From: Liolophura sinensis
Lineage: Eukaryota > Mollusca > Polyplacophora > Chitonida > Chitonidae
Reading direction: 5' to 3'
DNA: 64,000 nt
Assembly (NCBI RefSeq): GCF_032854445.1
Contig: NC_088300.1
Span: 43,829,682-43,893,681 of the forward strand
Part shown: piece by piece, positions 62,601-64,000 of the stretch
Layout: the number at the start of each line of letters is the position of its first letter
Numbering within the stretch: position 1 is the first letter of the stretch
The notes under the pieces: generated by a model
The model's input: the letters and a program-made list of their open reading frames with translations, nothing else
Told to the model about the DNA's origin: nothing
Database searches by the model: none
Made by a program: the position numbers and the translations under genes

Positions 62601-64000
62601 TATGAAACATCTATGGAATTAACTATCATGTCTAAAAGGCCGTCTTCATTGATGATATGATGAAATACATTCAACACGAAAGAATAGCGAGTGGCCAAAC
62701 ATTTTAAATTTTCTCAACACTTCTTCACAGCGAAAGCTGAGAAAGACTGACTTAGGAAATGACGAAGGTCAGTATAATCCATTATCGGTTAGTGAATGCT
62801 ATAACCAATGTGACATTATTTGCATAACACATTTACCCCTGCAGTCTGGATTGTATGGATTTAAAAGTTCATGTTAAAAAGCGGGCGAACACAATGATGC
62901 TTAGTTTTTCATATTAAATCGTATTTTGTGTTCCTGCTGCATGCGGATGCCAGACTATTGTCACGAAATACATGAACTGATAATACAAAATACAAATACG
63001 TGAAAGCGTTCCTATTTCTTCTAGGATTTATGAACTTCTGATTGCCATTATTGTGTATTGGAGCATAGTGCTCTAGATTACACTCACCGTAAGTAAATCA
63101 TGATGAAATCGTGTGTCTGTTTCAAACTGTGTATGTGTCAATTACACAAGCCGAACTGATGCCAAAGGTGAATTATTTTCTAAATTTATCTGGGAATTAA
63201 TAGAATTTTTATGCCAATGTTTCTAGTTATCGTGAAAAAGCACCCGCGATATCTTTGATATCAAATTATGGATGGAGATTACATTTAGTTTATCACAAAC
63301 ACTCAACCAACAATAGACGATCTTGCTTTTCGTCAAAAGACGTTTTTGACATGAAATAAAATTGTATCAGTTATACTTGTAACCTTATGATTTCTATCTC
63401 TTGGGCTAACAGAAATTTCCCTTCTGTTTAAAATTTCAGGTGCATTAAAAACTCAACGTTCAAGTGGAAAGGCACAAAGATGAAAGTACATTTAACGTTT
63501 CATTTTTGCTGATTCGCAAAAGTGTCCGTTTTTGGGACGGCCCTTTCAAGTTTTTCTCTCCAGCACTCCTTTTGACATTCCATCCATAAAAATTAACTGA
63601 ACAGAATCGTAGTAGTTACTGTCGCCAGCTTAATGCATATTTTCGTTTTTCCAACATCAGTTTTAATGATGCAATTTTAAGAAATTGTTTTTCAAATTAA
63701 CCACATGCGGGTTCTTTTTCCTTTTCGTATACTTTCAATCTAAATTGAATAACAATGAAATAAGTATAAGAGTGTTAAATGTGGGACAAAAGAACTGACG
63801 TTTACTATATGTCGCGTGGGAAACGGCCAAACATCAGCAGCAGATTAGGCAAATCTTCTGAAGGCAGAGCGGTCAGGTCATTCTCTGTCTGACTTACATC
63901 AAGCCGGTTCGACGAAAAAGCTCCTGAATGAAGATTTCATCAGTTCAAGAAATGATGTAGATCCGATCTGGTTCAATGTGACAAGAACTCAATCAAATTT
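59685..64000. other. No gene seen
   Basis: AT-rich DNA with only the 42-bp duplication at 62.2 kb. No frame over 65 codons. Confidence 0.5.
62229..62312. repeat. 42-bp tandem duplication
   Basis: Two copies begin GGGTACGG at 62229 and 62271, each followed by GTTTCATCA, a TAGATAG or TCGATAG block and TTTAAC. They differ at about ten positions. Confidence 0.85.

Overview
The window is animal nuclear DNA from a non-model invertebrate, most likely a mollusc. I base this on AT-rich, gene-poor sequence with no operon structure, on many copies of a tRNA-derived SINE with an AAAT-type tail, and on one copy of a second repeat (about 52838-53180) that I recall, from memory only, as widespread in mollusc DNA. 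Neither the phylum nor the species has been tested by a search.

Only one gene is certain. It is an intron-less coding sequence on the minus strand (7445-8875) for a 476-residue rhodopsin-class GPCR. Its motifs fit the vasopressin/oxytocin, NPS/CCAP and GnRH group of neuropeptide receptors. A good 3' splice site lies 60 bases upstream of its ATG, so the gene probably has at least one separate 5' UTR exon at higher coordinates. A few other open frames (31033-31335, 32208-32543 and 40790-41056, all minus) have coding-like codon use but no recognised homology. They are listed as weak candidates.

The rest is repeats and unassigned DNA. From left to right: an inverted-repeat element built from a gcgaggtagc motif (1352-2040); a 21-bp minisatellite (6385-6531) just downstream of the GPCR; a three-layer nest of transposons at 11.9-13.2 kb, with a young SINE beside an older, oppositely oriented SINE that is split by a 773-bp foldback-like element; SINE pieces around 10.1, 15.8, 16.1, 19.9 and 24.0 kb; a 38-bp minisatellite (21021-21172); a duplicated AT-microsatellite cassette (26214-26527); a 43-bp minisatellite (39074-39584); a 124-bp tandem duplication (about 41935-42182); a 57-bp minisatellite interrupted by a near-full-length SINE (45398-46110); and a 78-bp, two-half-unit minisatellite interrupted by the second repeat family (about 51990-53480). 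SINE fragments continue to 59.7 kb.

I found no bacterial-type system, CRISPR array, rRNA gene, functional tRNA gene, or recognisable viral or toxin gene. The features most worth checking are the nested foldback element, the two arrays that each carry a SINE insertion, and the orphan minus-strand open frames.
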